Below are positions 1 through 10,041 of a stretch of DNA of 64,000 nt, in pieces. Source of the DNA: Halomonas sp. 'Soap Lake #6'. GTDB lineage: Bacteria > Pseudomonadota > Gammaproteobacteria > Pseudomonadales > Halomonadaceae. The translations under genes and the position numbers were made by a program. How positions within the stretch are numbered: the stretch's first letter is position 1; every line of letters begins with the position of its first letter. The stretch is from assembly GCF_003031405.1 (NCBI RefSeq), contig NZ_CP020469.1:1736001-1800000 (forward strand). Direction: 5' to 3'. The notes beneath the pieces are model-generated. The model was not told the origin of the DNA. It saw only the letters and a program-made list of their open reading frames with translations, and ran no database searches.

Positions 1-1740
1 TACGACAGCCCAGAACTATCCGAAGACTTTGCTTATTTTCCCCACGTCAATCCGGCTGCCCCAAAAGGCGGCACTATCACTCACACCGCTGTGGGCGGCA
101 GCTTTGACTCAACGAACCCCTTTATTATTCGAGGAACGCCAGCCACCGGTATTTCGAACATCTATGACACATTGATGACGAGCAACCCAGGAGAACCCTT
201 TAGCCTATATGGATTACTAGCAAAAGGTGTTCGTCTAGCCCCTGATCGTCACTGGATTGAGTTTGATCTTCGCCCTGAAGCCCGCTTTCAGGATGGTGAG
301 CCAGTTACTGCCTACGACGTCGTCTTCACCTTTAACCTACTGCGTGAAAAAGCCAATCCCTTTTATGCTAGCTACTATGCGGGTGTTGAACGGGTCATTG
401 CGCAAAGCGAACATCAGGTGCGTTTTGAATTCAACGATACCGAGTCTCGTGAGCTACCACTTATCGTGGCCCAGCTACCTATTTTGCCCCGCCACTACTG
501 GGAGCCACGGGACTTTACGTCGCCCACTCTAGCGGCACATCCTGGATCCGGCCCCTACCGCATTAGCGATGTAGATCCTGGGCGGCGTATCGTGTTTAAA
601 CGGGATGAAAGCTACTGGGGAAAGGATTTACCCGTAAATATAGGCCGCTATAACATTGATAGAATTATTTATGAGTACTACCGCGATCGCGATATTGCCT
701 GGGAAGCCTTCAAAGCTGGGCTAACCGACTTTCGTATTGATGCCCGTGCAGCCACCTGGGCAATTGGCTATGATTTTCCGGCTTATCGGGACGGCTTGAT
801 TAAGCGCATTACCGTGCCAGACGTAAACCCTTCGATGATGCAGGCGTTTGTCTTCAACCTGCGCAAAGAGCAGTTTCAAGATCCCCGAGTTCGTGAGGCG
901 CTTAGCCTAACGTTCGATTTCCCATGGCTAAACACGAATATTTTCTACGGCACTTACCAGCGCACTGAAAGCTTCTTCCAAAACTCTGAAATGGAAGCCA
1001 CCGGCCTACCGTCGGGAGATGAGCTAGCGCTTTTAGAGCCATTCAGAGACGAGCTGCTCGCCTCACACCGCTCTGAACGATTGTTTACAGACCCGCTCCC
1101 CATCGAGCACCCCACCGATCTGCGTGAAAGACTGAAGCTCGGCCTGGACTTGCTACGTGAGGCTGGATATGAAGTTGATAACGGCGTTCTGGTCAATAGC
1201 GAGACAGGCCGCCCCCTCAGCGTGGAAGTACTGCTATATGATTCAGGCTTAGAACGCGTCGTGCAGCCTATGCTACGCAATATGGCGCGGCTTGGTGTGC
1301 AGACGTCACTGCGTATCGTTGACATCAACCAGTTTCTTAATCGGCTACGCAGCTATGACTACGATATAGTCATCAGCCATTTCCCTCAATCTAATAACCC
1401 AGGTAATGAACAACGTGACTACTGGACTAGCGCCGCTGCTGAATCTCCACAAAGCCGCAACCGAATGGCTCTTGCCCACCCTGCCGTTGACGCACTGGTT
1501 GAGCAGTTAATCCGCGCTGAAGATCGTGAAACATTAGACACTGTCACCCATGCCCTTGATAGAGTGCTGCGCTGGGGTTTTTATGTCATCCCCCACTATC
1601 ACTCGGGTGAATCCCGTATCGCCGTTTGGGATAAGTTCGGCTATCCAGAGCCATTCCCAGAATACGCCATGGACTTAGATGCCTGGTGGGTAGATACCGA
1701 ACGCGAAGCAGCCTTGCAGCGACGTAATCGTCGGCGCTGA
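1..1740 (+). CDS. yejA: YejA-like peptide ABC transporter substrate-binding protein (5' partial)
   Basis: The reading frame is open from base 1, so the signal peptide and start lie outside the window. About 579 residues are present. The opening residues ([13 protein letters not shown]), then GSFDSTNPF, and the GSGPYRI and [11 protein letters not shown] motifs are typical of YejA/oligopeptide-binding family 5 periplasmic proteins. In the family the protein captures peptides, including microcin C in E. coli, and delivers them to a YejBEF permease. The three genes that follow encode exactly these partners in the same order as E. coli. A minus-strand open frame inside it is a shadow. Confidence 0.93.
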   Translation, partial: YDSPELSEDFAYFPHVNPAAPKGGTITHTAVGGSFDSTNPFIIRGTPATGISNIYDTLMTSNPGEPFSLYGLLAKGVRLAPDRHWIEFDLRPEARFQDGEPVTAYDVVFTFNLLREKANPFYASYYAGVERVIAQSEHQVRFEFNDTESRELPLIVAQLPILPRHYWEPRDFTSPTLAAHPGSGPYRISDVDPGRRIVFKRDESYWGKDLPVNIGRYNIDRIIYEYYRDRDIAWEAFKAGLTDFRIDARAATWAIGYDFPAYRDGLIKRITVPDVNPSMMQAFVFNLRKEQFQDPRVREALSLTFDFPWLNTNIFYGTYQRTESFFQNSEMEATGLPSGDELALLEPFRDELLASHRSERLFTDPLPIEHPTDLRERLKLGLDLLREAGYEVDNGVLVNSETGRPLSVEVLLYDSGLERVVQPMLRNMARLGVQTSLRIVDINQFLNRLRSYDYDIVISHFPQSNNPGNEQRDYWTSAAAESPQSRNRMALAHPAVDALVEQLIRAEDRETLDTVTHALDRVLRWGFYVIPHYHSGESRIAVWDKFGYPEPFPEYAMDLDAWWVDTEREAALQRRNRRR

Positions 1741-1775
1741 ACCTAGCTAAATCACAACGACTCACGGAGTGCACT

Positions 1776-2849
1776 GTGGCACGCTATACCCTTCGCCGAC
1801 TGCTACTGATGATACCCACGCTATTCGGTATCATGCTGCTTAATTTTATTATTGTACAAGCGGCCCCTGGCGGGCCTATTGATCAAATGCTGGCGCGCTT
1901 TGAGGGCGCAGATGCAATGGCAAGCACGCGCCTGGATATGGGCGGTGCGGATATCCAGGTAAGCGATGACTCGCGTGGCGCACGAGGTATTGACCCGCGC
2001 TTTATTGAACAGTTAGAGCAACAGTTTGGCTTTGACAAACCTGCTCATGAGCGGTTTATCGGGATGATGGTGGACTATCTCACCTTCGACTTCGGCACCA
2101 GCTTCTTTCGCGACCGCCCAGTAATCGAGCTGATGATAGAACGACTGCCTGTATCCATCTCACTTGGGCTGTGGACGACATTACTGGTCTACTTGGTTTC
2201 GATTCCTTTAGGAATACGTAAAGCGTTACGCCACGGGTCCCGCTTCGATGTGTGGACCTCGGGCCTAGTCGTTGTGGGCTATGCGATCCCCGGCTTTCTA
2301 TTTGCCATTTTGCTTATCGTGCTGTTTGCGGGAGGAACTTACCTGGACTGGTTCCCGCTACGCGGCTTGACCTCGCCGGACTTTGCAGAGCTATCCACCT
2401 GGGGCAAAATCAAAGATTACTTCTGGCATATCACACTACCCGTCACAGCCGCTGCCATTGGCAGCTTCGCTACGCTCACCATGTTGACCAAAAACAGTTT
2501 TTTAGATGAAATCCATAAACAGTACGTTTTAACGGCTAGGGCCAAAGGAGCAGACGAACATCGCATCCTGTACGGGCATGTTTTCCGCAATGCCATGCTC
2601 ATTATTATTGCAGGCTTACCCTCTGCGATGATCGGTATTTTCTTTACCGGCGCACTGCTTATAGAGGTGATTTTCTCCCTGGATGGCTTAGGCTTACTGG
2701 GCTTCGAGGCAGTTATGCAGCGAGATTACCCAGTTATTTTTGGAACGCTCTTTCTGTATACCGTCATTGGGCTGCTGCTAAAGCTGGTGTCTGACTTGAC
2801 CTATGTGTGGGTTGACCCTCGCATCGACTTTTCATCGCGGGAGTCATAA
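1776..2849 (+). CDS. yejB: YejB-like peptide ABC transporter permease
   Basis: This 357-residue inner-membrane permease starts [20 protein letters not shown], a standard first membrane helix of DppB/YejB-type permeases. A long periplasmic loop follows, then about five more helices. The coupling (EAA-type) loop lies near [22 protein letters not shown]. It starts 35 bases after yejA and ends 2 bases before yejE, so it is very likely co-transcribed. The loop carrying [22 protein letters not shown] is the YejB-type insertion that separates it from ordinary dipeptide permeases. Confidence 0.93.
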   Translation: MARYTLRRLLLMIPTLFGIMLLNFIIVQAAPGGPIDQMLARFEGADAMASTRLDMGGADIQVSDDSRGARGIDPRFIEQLEQQFGFDKPAHERFIGMMVDYLTFDFGTSFFRDRPVIELMIERLPVSISLGLWTTLLVYLVSIPLGIRKALRHGSRFDVWTSGLVVVGYAIPGFLFAILLIVLFAGGTYLDWFPLRGLTSPDFAELSTWGKIKDYFWHITLPVTAAAIGSFATLTMLTKNSFLDEIHKQYVLTARAKGADEHRILYGHVFRNAMLIIIAGLPSAMIGIFFTGALLIEVIFSLDGLGLLGFEAVMQRDYPVIFGTLFLYTVIGLLLKLVSDLTYVWVDPRIDFSSRES

Positions 2850-2851
2850 GT

Positions 2852-3925
2852 ATGCACTTTATTACCTCGCGCCTTTCACCAATTACACGGCGTCGCTTAT
2901 CGGCATTTAAAGCTAACCGCCGCGCACGGGTATCGCTGTGGCTATTTAGCACGCTATTCATTGTCAGCTTATTCGCTGAACTCATCTCCAATGACAAGCC
3001 TATCGTGATGCAGTACCAAGGCCAGTGGTACCTGCCACTGCTAGTAGACTACCCGGAAACTGAGTTTGGCGGATTTTTACCCACCCGCACCGACTATTTA
3101 GATCCTTTCATCCAACAGCAGATCAGCGACCACGGCTGGGCACTTTGGCCTGTCATCCCGTTCTCCTATCAAACGTTGGATATGCAGATGACCCAACCCT
3201 CCCCCGCTCCGCCGGATAGCCGTCACTGGCTAGGCACCGACGACCAAGGGCGAGATGTGCTGGCACGGGTGATCTACGGGTTCAGACTTTCGGTGGCGTT
3301 TGCCTTAGTACTCACCGCTGGCTCGCTGGTCATGGGTGTCGTCGTGGGTGGGGTTCAGGGTTATTTTGGCGGCAAAGTAGACCTCATAGGCCAGCGTATG
3401 ACTGAGATATGGTCAGGATTGCCGGTGCTGTTTCTGCTGATTATTTTGGCCAGCTTTGTGCAGCCAGGGTTTTGGTGGTTATTGAGTATTATGCTGCTCT
3501 TTTCATGGCTGGGTCTGGTGGATATCGTGCGCGCCGAATTTTTGCGCGCTCGTAACCTTGAATATGTGCGTGCTGCTAAAGCGATGGGACTTCCCTCTCG
3601 GTTAATCATGTGGCGCCACGTTTTGCCAAATGCCATGGTGGCGACGCTTACGTTTATCCCTTTCCTATTTACCGGCGCTATAGGAACCCTAACAGCACTA
3701 GACTTCCTGGGTTTTGGGCTTCCTCCAGGAGCCCCCTCGCTGGGAGAGCTAGCCGCTCAAGGTAAAAACAATCTACATGCGCCTTGGCTGGGTATTACTG
3801 CATTTATGACGCTGGCGATTATGCTTTCTCTACTCGTATTTATCGGTGAAGGCTTGCGCGATGCGTTCGACCCACGCCATGTTACGCAGCGCTCTTCATC
3901 AGCCCAGGAAGCGCCCCATGTCTGA
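2852..3925 (+). CDS. yejE: YejE-like peptide ABC transporter permease
   Basis: This 357-residue second permease has one N-terminal helix (SLWLFSTLFIVSLFAELI), a long extracytoplasmic segment with HWLGTDDQGRDVLARVIYGF, and a C-terminal block of five helices. HWLGTD-QGRD is the signature of DppC/OppC/YejE permeases, and the coupling loop reads VRAAKAMGLPSRLIMWRHVLPNA. It follows yejB with a 2-base gap, and its last 8 bases overlap the start of yejF, which suggests translational coupling. Confidence 0.93.
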   Translation: MHFITSRLSPITRRRLSAFKANRRARVSLWLFSTLFIVSLFAELISNDKPIVMQYQGQWYLPLLVDYPETEFGGFLPTRTDYLDPFIQQQISDHGWALWPVIPFSYQTLDMQMTQPSPAPPDSRHWLGTDDQGRDVLARVIYGFRLSVAFALVLTAGSLVMGVVVGGVQGYFGGKVDLIGQRMTEIWSGLPVLFLLIILASFVQPGFWWLLSIMLLFSWLGLVDIVRAEFLRARNLEYVRAAKAMGLPSRLIMWRHVLPNAMVATLTFIPFLFTGAIGTLTALDFLGFGLPPGAPSLGELAAQGKNNLHAPWLGITAFMTLAIMLSLLVFIGEGLRDAFDPRHVTQRSSSAQEAPHV

Positions 3926-5516
3926 GCCTACAGCCAATGCTAATCCACTACTGCGCTTACACGAGTTTTCGGTTGCCTTTGATGGCAGCGTGGTCGTTGA
4001 CGCACTCTCGCTCACCGTTAATGCCGGTGAAACGCTAGCAATCGTAGGTGAATCTGGCTCCGGTAAGTCAGTCTCTGCGCTCGGTGCCATTGATCTACTA
4101 CCTAGCAACGCAACCGTGAGTGGGCAACGCTGGCTAGAAGAAATAAACCTCAACCAACTAACCAAGCGTGACTGGAATGGCATCCGCGGCAACCGAGTCG
4201 GATTTATTTTTCAGGAGCCGATGACCTCGCTCAACCCACTACACCGCATAGGCAAGCAGATCAGTGAGACACTGCGCCTACATCAAGGGGTTAGCGGGCA
4301 GGCTGCGCGTACTCGCGCCAAAGCGCTGCTAGAGCAGGTCCAATTACCACGACCTGAAGAGTTATTAGATGCTTGGCCACATCAGCTTTCTGGCGGCCAG
4401 CGCCAGCGGGTGATGATTGCTATGGCTATTGCCAATAATCCAGCGCTGCTAATTGCTGACGAACCCACTACTGCACTCGACGTAACCGTTCAGCAAGAGA
4501 TTTTAGCCCTGCTGAAAGAGCTGCGTGACCGCCACGGAATGGGCGTTCTGTTAATCAGCCATGACCTGAACTTGGTACGCCGCCATGCGGATCGTGTGTG
4601 TGTCATGTACCAGGGAAAAGTTCAGGAAACAGGTAGCGTTGCCGACGTATTCGATAAGCCCAAAAGCGACTATACCAAAGCGTTGATCGCTGCGGAGCCC
4701 GAAGGCCGACCTTCAGCACCCGCTAATGCTACACCGCTATTAACCACACGCCAGCTCAGCGTCAGCTTTAAGCGCCCAAGAACAGGACTCTTTCAGCGCC
4801 AGCCACCCGCGTTTGACGCTCTTAAAGCGACTGATTTAAGCATTTCACCTGGTGAAACTCTAGGCGTTGTGGGGGAATCAGGCTCCGGCAAGACTACCCT
4901 TGCCTCAGCAATCATGCGCTTAGTCGCTAGCCAAGGTGAGGTAACACTAGGTGATGCAACGTTAAGCCAACTCTCCGGCGATGCGTTAAGACGCCAGCGC
5001 CATAGGCTGCAGATGGTGTTTCAGGACCCCTATGGTGCCCTTTCACCCCGCATGCCGGTGTTCGATATTGTTAGCGAAGGCTTGCAATTCCACTACCCTA
5101 ACCTAACCCCAGCCGAAATAACCGAGCATGTGCACCGAACCTTGCGCGAGGTTGGCTTACCGGAAAGCTGCGCTGCCCGCTATCCCCATGAGTTCTCAGG
5201 TGGTCAGCGTCAGCGGATTGCCGTAGCTCGGGCAATTATTTTAGAGCCTGAGTTGCTCGTACTGGATGAGCCTACCTCGGCTCTCGACCGTACCGTCCAG
5301 AAACAGCTGGTAACCCTACTGCGCGAACTCCAGGCGCGCCGTCAGCTAAGTTATCTATTTATTAGCCATGACCTTGCTGTAGTGCGCGCTATGGCTCATC
5401 GCATTATGGTCCTTAAGGACGGTGAAGTGATTGAGCAAGGAAATTGCCTTGAGGTACTTGCCACCCCCCAGCATGCCTATACCAAGGCACTGATAAAAGC
5501 CGCCCATTTGGATTAA
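3918..5516 (+). CDS. yejF: YejF-like peptide ABC transporter ATPase (two fused ATPase domains)
   Basis: A 532-residue double ABC ATPase that powers the YejBE permease. Each half has a Walker A (GESGSGKS near residue 45, GESGSGKT near 325), an ABC signature ([16 protein letters not shown]) and a Walker B ([24 protein letters not shown]). I place the start at the ATG at 3918 ([10 protein letters not shown]). A longer in-frame extension to 3846 would lie inside yejE and encodes yejE out-of-frame sequence. The overlap with the yejE stop is 8 bases. It is the last gene of the operon. Confidence 0.93.
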   Translation: MSEPTANANPLLRLHEFSVAFDGSVVVDALSLTVNAGETLAIVGESGSGKSVSALGAIDLLPSNATVSGQRWLEEINLNQLTKRDWNGIRGNRVGFIFQEPMTSLNPLHRIGKQISETLRLHQGVSGQAARTRAKALLEQVQLPRPEELLDAWPHQLSGGQRQRVMIAMAIANNPALLIADEPTTALDVTVQQEILALLKELRDRHGMGVLLISHDLNLVRRHADRVCVMYQGKVQETGSVADVFDKPKSDYTKALIAAEPEGRPSAPANATPLLTTRQLSVSFKRPRTGLFQRQPPAFDALKATDLSISPGETLGVVGESGSGKTTLASAIMRLVASQGEVTLGDATLSQLSGDALRRQRHRLQMVFQDPYGALSPRMPVFDIVSEGLQFHYPNLTPAEITEHVHRTLREVGLPESCAARYPHEFSGGQRQRIAVARAIILEPELLVLDEPTSALDRTVQKQLVTLLRELQARRQLSYLFISHDLAVVRAMAHRIMVLKDGEVIEQGNCLEVLATPQHAYTKALIKAAHLD

Positions 5517-5610
5517 TAATTTACTGTTTAGTGCCACTATCTTGATGGTGGTTATTTTGCTACAAGCCAACAAAGATAACGGTATAAACTTTTACTTATC
5601 CATAAGCAAA

Positions 5611-5645
5611 CGCCCACCATCACACGTGTCGCTTAATGGTGGGCG
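5611..5645. terminator. Bidirectional hairpin between yejF and rsuA
   Basis: Perfect 10-bp inverted repeat (5611-5620 with 5636-5645) around a 15-nt loop, lying between the convergent yejF and rsuA genes. Flanking T tracts are short, so efficiency is uncertain. A second, weaker imperfect stem with T-rich sequence occurs near 5534-5560. Confidence 0.55.
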
Positions 5646-5672
5646 TCATACAGTTTTGGTACACGTAGCAGG

Positions 5673-6377
5673 CTAGAAACCAGCTATCTCTTGCGGGGTT
5701 AGCTCGCGCCACTCACCCGGCGCCAAGTCATCCGGCAATACTACATCGCCAATTGATCGGCGATGCAATGCATTCACATGATTGCCCAAGGCGGCAAACA
5801 TACGTTTTACCTGATGATAGCGCCCTTCGGTAATGGTCAGCTCGGCTTGATATGGAGTAATAAAACGCAGCACTGCAGGCTGAGTGGGCGTCTCTTCTCC
5901 ATCCAGCATAATCCCTTCCGCTACCTGATCGATCGCCCATTGGGCAGCTTCACCCTCTACGGGTTCGGCCAAATCTGCCACATACACTTTTGCACAACGG
6001 TGGCGGGGAGAAGTCACTCGGTGGGACCACTGGCCATCATCGGTCAGCAATAATAAGCCTGTGGTATCAACATCTAAACGCCCTACTGGCTGCAGCCGCT
6101 CTGCTTTCGGGAGGTCTATTAAGTCAATGACCCGCGGGTAGAGCCCGCGGCGTGCAGTGCACTCCACATCTACCGGCTTATGCATCATCAAATAGCGCAG
6201 CCCAACCAGTGATAACGTTTCGCCATTCAGCTTGACGTCATCACTCTCGGTGTCTACCTGAGTCGCAGCTTGCTTGATCAGCTCTCCATTAAGGGTGACT
6301 TCACCATTTTTGAGAGCACGCTTCGCTAAACTACGAGTTAACGGGGTCGTTTCACTTAAAAAGCGATCAAGGCGCAT
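5673..6377 (-). CDS. rsuA: 16S rRNA pseudouridine(516) synthase, RsuA family
   Basis: The 234-residue protein has an N-terminal S4 RNA-binding domain (MRLDRFLSETTPLTRSLAKR to about residue 55) and a RsuA/RluB/E/F catalytic domain with GRLDVDTTGLLLLTDDG, where the first Asp after GRL is the catalytic aspartate. RsuA family members convert U516 of 16S rRNA to pseudouridine. The ATG overlaps the stop of the upstream amidase gene as TAATG, so the two are probably translated in a coupled way. RluE-type specificity cannot be excluded from sequence alone, but the S4 domain and length fit RsuA better. Confidence 0.87.
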   Translation of the reverse strand: MRLDRFLSETTPLTRSLAKRALKNGEVTLNGELIKQAATQVDTESDDVKLNGETLSLVGLRYLMMHKPVDVECTARRGLYPRVIDLIDLPKAERLQPVGRLDVDTTGLLLLTDDGQWSHRVTSPRHRCAKVYVADLAEPVEGEAAQWAIDQVAEGIMLDGEETPTQPAVLRFITPYQAELTITEGRYHQVKRMFAALGNHVNALHRRSIGDVVLPDDLAPGEWRELTPQEIAGF

Positions 6378-7192
6378 TATTGACCCACTCCTGGCAGCAG
6401 CGAATAGCGGTCGGCATCTTGCCAGGCAGGAAATTTTTCACGAAAAGCATCTAGGTCCGTTTTATCTAGCGTCCCCGTTTCAATAAACGGAGCGTTTGCA
6501 GGATGATCGATCAGCGGTTCCCCTTTGAAATCGACCAGCATTGAGTCGCCACTGTAAGCGAGCCCTTTGGCATCCTCACCCACACGATTAACACCCACCA
6601 CATAAGCCAGGTTTTCGACCGCGCGGGCCTGTAGCAAAGTACGCCACGGATGCCTTCGGGGAGCGGGCCAGTTCGCCACGCACAGAATAGCATCATACTC
6701 GAAATGCTCTCCTTCTGCTGGTTGCTGACGCATCCATACAGGAAAGCGTAAGTCGTAACAAACGCTCAACTGCAACTTAAAGCCTTTAAGCTCGACAATT
6801 TGGCGCTGGTTACCCATCCCGTAGCGTTCATGCTCTCCGGCCATACGAAAAAGATGCCGCTTATCGTAGTGGCACAGGCCCCCATCAGGAGTGGCCCACA
6901 CCATACGGTTGAAATACTGCCCGTCTTCAACAATCGCGACACTGCCCGTCATTACACAGTCTCTCGCCTTAGCCTGTGCTTTCAGCCAAGCGACACTTTG
7001 GCTTTGTTCCACCGACTGGGCCATTTCACGAGAGTTCATAGTGAAGCCAGTAGCAAACATTTCAGGCAGCACGATAAGATCAGTATCTCGGCTATCTAAC
7101 TCACCTAGCAGTTGCTCAAGGTGTGTGTGGTTCGCTTGAGGATCTTCCCAGCGTAAATCGCATTGCACCAAGCTAATCTTCAATTGGCTCAT
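6377..7192 (-). CDS. YafV-like carbon-nitrogen hydrolase (omega-amidase family)
   Basis: A 271-residue nitrilase-superfamily enzyme with the Glu-Lys-Cys triad visible as LPEMFATGF, YDKRHLFRM and LSVCYDLRFPVW. YafV/Nit2-type proteins hydrolyse omega-amides such as 2-oxoglutaramate. I start it at the ATG at 7192 (MSQLKISLVQ), which has a GGAGAG Shine-Dalgarno about 6 bases upstream. The 10-codon upstream extension to 7222 lacks one. It overlaps rsuA by one base and is divergent from rarD. Confidence 0.85.
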   Translation of the reverse strand: MSQLKISLVQCDLRWEDPQANHTHLEQLLGELDSRDTDLIVLPEMFATGFTMNSREMAQSVEQSQSVAWLKAQAKARDCVMTGSVAIVEDGQYFNRMVWATPDGGLCHYDKRHLFRMAGEHERYGMGNQRQIVELKGFKLQLSVCYDLRFPVWMRQQPAEGEHFEYDAILCVANWPAPRRHPWRTLLQARAVENLAYVVGVNRVGEDAKGLAYSGDSMLVDFKGEPLIDHPANAPFIETGTLDKTDLDAFREKFPAWQDADRYSLLPGVGQ

Positions 7193-7264
7193 GCCACTCT
7201 CCTTATGCACCGGTGTATTCATTAATTGTGTGCTAGATTAGCATTTTAAATTAATGAGGCTGCT

Positions 7265-8173
7265 ATGCTTTCCTCAACATCGCGGGACCCCGAAGCAGTT
7301 AAAGGCGTTATGTTTGGTTTAACCGCCTATATAATGTGGGGCTGTTTCCCGCTATTTTTCGCTCTGTTTCAGGGTATTCCCGCTTTTGAAATTCTGGTCC
7401 ACCGAATCTTGTGGTCGTGCCTGTTCCTGGTGGGCCTGATTAGCCTCTTGCGACGCTGGCCCCCTGTGGTCGCAGCGCTAGTGCAGCCACAACGCTTAGG
7501 TCGAGTGCTGGCCTGCGCCATACTGATTGCATTTAACTGGGGAATCTATATTTATGCCGTGGAGAGTAAGCAGGTATTACAGGCCAGCTTAGGCTACTTT
7601 TTGACCCCCTTGGTAAACATAGCACTAGGTATGCTGGTGCTACGCGAGGTAATGGCACGGCTTCAGCTCATTGCGCTAGGACTGGCGAGTTTAGCCATTG
7701 CTATTCAGTTTTTCATGCTGGGAGAGCTACCCTGGATCAGCCTGCTATTAGCGCTAAGCTTTGGTAGCTATGGGCTGTTTCGCAAACAGGTCCCTTTAGA
7801 TGGACTTTCAGGCCTGTTTGTGGAAACACTGCTGCTATTTCCCCTTGCGCTAATTGCTCTTACTTGGCTGAACTGGCAAGGGGAATCGCACTTTTTTTAT
7901 GATGTACCTATGTCCGCACTGTTGGTGATCAGCGGTGTGTTGACCGCTCTGCCTCTAATGGCATTTGCAGGTGCTGCGCGCCGCTTACGGCTCGCCACTC
8001 TCGGGTTTCTAATGTACATCAACCCCAGCATTCAGTTTTTAATTGCACTTGCTGTCTTTGACGAGAAGCTGGGCATGATCCAACTGGCAACGTTTGTGAT
8101 GATTTGGGCCGGTTTGGTGCTCTATTCTTGGTCATCGTGGCAGTCACGCACGCGCCAGGCAGTGGCTTCCTGA
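7265..8173 (+). CDS. rarD: RarD-like EamA-family transporter
   Basis: A 302-residue protein with about ten hydrophobic helices and the RarD N-terminus (GVMFGLTAYIMWGCFPLFF). It also has the family motif around ILVHRILWSCLFL and a late GFLMYINPSIQFLIA segment. RarD proteins are inner-membrane drug/metabolite-type permeases whose natural substrate is unsettled. An SD-like GAGGC precedes the ATG. The last 30 bases overlap the convergent chemotaxis receptor gene, and I see no terminator between them. Confidence 0.88.
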   Translation: MLSSTSRDPEAVKGVMFGLTAYIMWGCFPLFFALFQGIPAFEILVHRILWSCLFLVGLISLLRRWPPVVAALVQPQRLGRVLACAILIAFNWGIYIYAVESKQVLQASLGYFLTPLVNIALGMLVLREVMARLQLIALGLASLAIAIQFFMLGELPWISLLLALSFGSYGLFRKQVPLDGLSGLFVETLLLFPLALIALTWLNWQGESHFFYDVPMSALLVISGVLTALPLMAFAGAARRLRLATLGFLMYINPSIQFLIALAVFDEKLGMIQLATFVMIWAGLVLYSWSSWQSRTRQAVAS

Positions 8174-9820
8174 CATTGACTCCCTTTGCTGTTCAAGGAC
8201 TAAATCTGCCGTATCGGCAGCTTTAGTCGGCTGATAACCAACACGGAAACCACCCCAGTGCTTACCACTTACATAAATTGGCACCGAAAGGTCGTGCATG
8301 ATTTCCCCGGTATCACGCTTGTAAGTTTGCAGTAACAATGGCTTTTCATGGGCACCGCAACGGCTACCTGTTGGGTCATCAAAAATACGCTTGCTGCGGC
8401 AGTACTTCAGATCATGATCATAGCTGCCAGTAGGCTCGCGGCTGACCGCCGCGTTGTGTGTAGGTACATAGCCATTGCGATCACAGGCGATGGCATAACT
8501 TAATCCAAACTGGGTGAGCAGAGGTTCTTGCAGGTTTTGTAAATGCCGATCCGTAAAATCATCAAACCCCGTACGGTAAAGCAATGGTTGGGTGCCAGGG
8601 ATTTCTCGGTAGTCTGGCTTAAATAGTGCTGTCTGTGTTAGCTGGCCGTTAGCCAAGCCTTTTTCAAATAGTTTGCCAATTTGGTCAGCAGCTTGACGGG
8701 CTATACGAAACACTTCCTGATGTCGCCCCTCCAAGCGCTGCTGCGCCAACTCACCATCAACACCTTCCGCAGCATCCATTAATGCACGAGCCTGAGAAGC
8801 TAAATCGTGCATGTTGCGATTCCCCTCGTCCACATCGTCTTCTAACTGTCGTAGGCTATCCGCAACGTTTTGGCTATGTTCTCTTGTGCTTGTCATGGCT
8901 TCTGCGACGCTAGTAATCTCGCGCTGCACATGATCAAACTCTTGGGTAATAGTAGCCAGGCCACTCCCTACTTGCTGCATACCTTGAGAACGCTCACGAA
9001 TACGCGTCATCAATGACCCAATCGTAGCAACCACGCTATGGCCACTTTGATGCATATCTTTAACCAGCTCATCAACACTTTGAGTGGCCATTGACGTTTT
9101 TAACGCTAAGTTACGTACTTCACCAGCCACTACGGCAAAGCCCCTACCGTGTTCCCCAGCACGCGCTGCTTCAATTGAAGCATTGAGTGACAGTAAATGG
9201 GTTTGTTCGGCAATTCCTTCGATCATTGAAGTGACGTTACGCACGCGTTCAATTTTATCGTTAAGCTCCGTCAACATATCAAGCGCCTCGTTAGAGCGCT
9301 CAGCGACGCCAGCCATATCTTCTATGATATCAGCAAGCTCGCTATGATTATGGTGGCTTGCTTGGCGGGCATTCTCCGCAAGCGAGGCGACTTGGCTAGC
9401 ACTCGCGCTCACTTGCATAATGGCGGTGTTTATCGCACTCATGCTTGATGATGCTTCCCTCGCCATTTTTTCTTGCTTGGCCAGACGCTGATCCATTAAA
9501 TCGGCGTAATGTGAAACCTCCGCCGAGGCTATAGCCGTACTGCTGGCACGATTCATTAATCGGTAGGCCATAGCTCTTAATGATGCATAGTCACGCAGAG
9601 ACTTTATTCTCCGCTTCCCTTTCTCAAGTCGTCGCTGATCAGAACGATACACGCCCTCAAGTGCACTCAACAAAATGGCTCCACCGCCAAGAGCGGCAGG
9701 TAATAATGCTACATAACTCCACATGTCATTTTGAGCGACCAAGCCCGCCGACAGTGCCAATAACACCGCAGAAATTAGCAATAGCAATAAGCGCATGAGT
9801 AGTACTCTTTTTATTGACAT
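8144..9820 (-). CDS. Methyl-accepting chemotaxis protein with C-terminal sensor-like domain
   Basis: The 558-residue protein begins with two closely spaced hydrophobic helices (residues 7-27 and 33-53) and almost no periplasmic domain. The signalling hairpin carries IEGIAEQTHLLSLNASIEAARAGEHGRGFAVVA, the conserved CheA/CheW-contact tip (positions about 9110-9230). After the coiled coil, residues about 370-540 form an unusual C-terminal cytoplasmic domain with HNAAVSREPTG, YCRSKRIFDDPTG and SVPIYVSGKHWGGFRVGY. The last motif is common in bacterial receptors with a C-terminal Cache/PAS-like module. Ligand unknown. Its 3' end overlaps rarD by 30 bases. Confidence 0.87.
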   Translation of the reverse strand: MSIKRVLLMRLLLLLISAVLLALSAGLVAQNDMWSYVALLPAALGGGAILLSALEGVYRSDQRRLEKGKRRIKSLRDYASLRAMAYRLMNRASSTAIASAEVSHYADLMDQRLAKQEKMAREASSSMSAINTAIMQVSASASQVASLAENARQASHHNHSELADIIEDMAGVAERSNEALDMLTELNDKIERVRNVTSMIEGIAEQTHLLSLNASIEAARAGEHGRGFAVVAGEVRNLALKTSMATQSVDELVKDMHQSGHSVVATIGSLMTRIRERSQGMQQVGSGLATITQEFDHVQREITSVAEAMTSTREHSQNVADSLRQLEDDVDEGNRNMHDLASQARALMDAAEGVDGELAQQRLEGRHQEVFRIARQAADQIGKLFEKGLANGQLTQTALFKPDYREIPGTQPLLYRTGFDDFTDRHLQNLQEPLLTQFGLSYAIACDRNGYVPTHNAAVSREPTGSYDHDLKYCRSKRIFDDPTGSRCGAHEKPLLLQTYKRDTGEIMHDLSVPIYVSGKHWGGFRVGYQPTKAADTADLVLEQQRESMSGSHCLARA

Positions 9821-10041
9821 TATTGAGTAATGAACACCGCACAGAGCGAGCTTAACCCCGCATTGTGATTAATCTTAACGGGTTATGTTGATGAAAGAAG
9901 TAGCACTTTGGGGGCAGAAAGAGAGCGTGTATGGCCCTGAGCATCACCTGGCTTATGGTGAGCAAATAAATATAAGCACTGCAACTAAATGGAATATCAT
10001 TTACCCTTTATCTTCTGCCGCCCTCTAGACACCTGGAACTC

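Noticed and set aside
3846..3917. Upstream start for yejF
   Set aside because: It lies inside yejE in another frame; the ATG at 3918 begins the conserved ATPase N-terminus.
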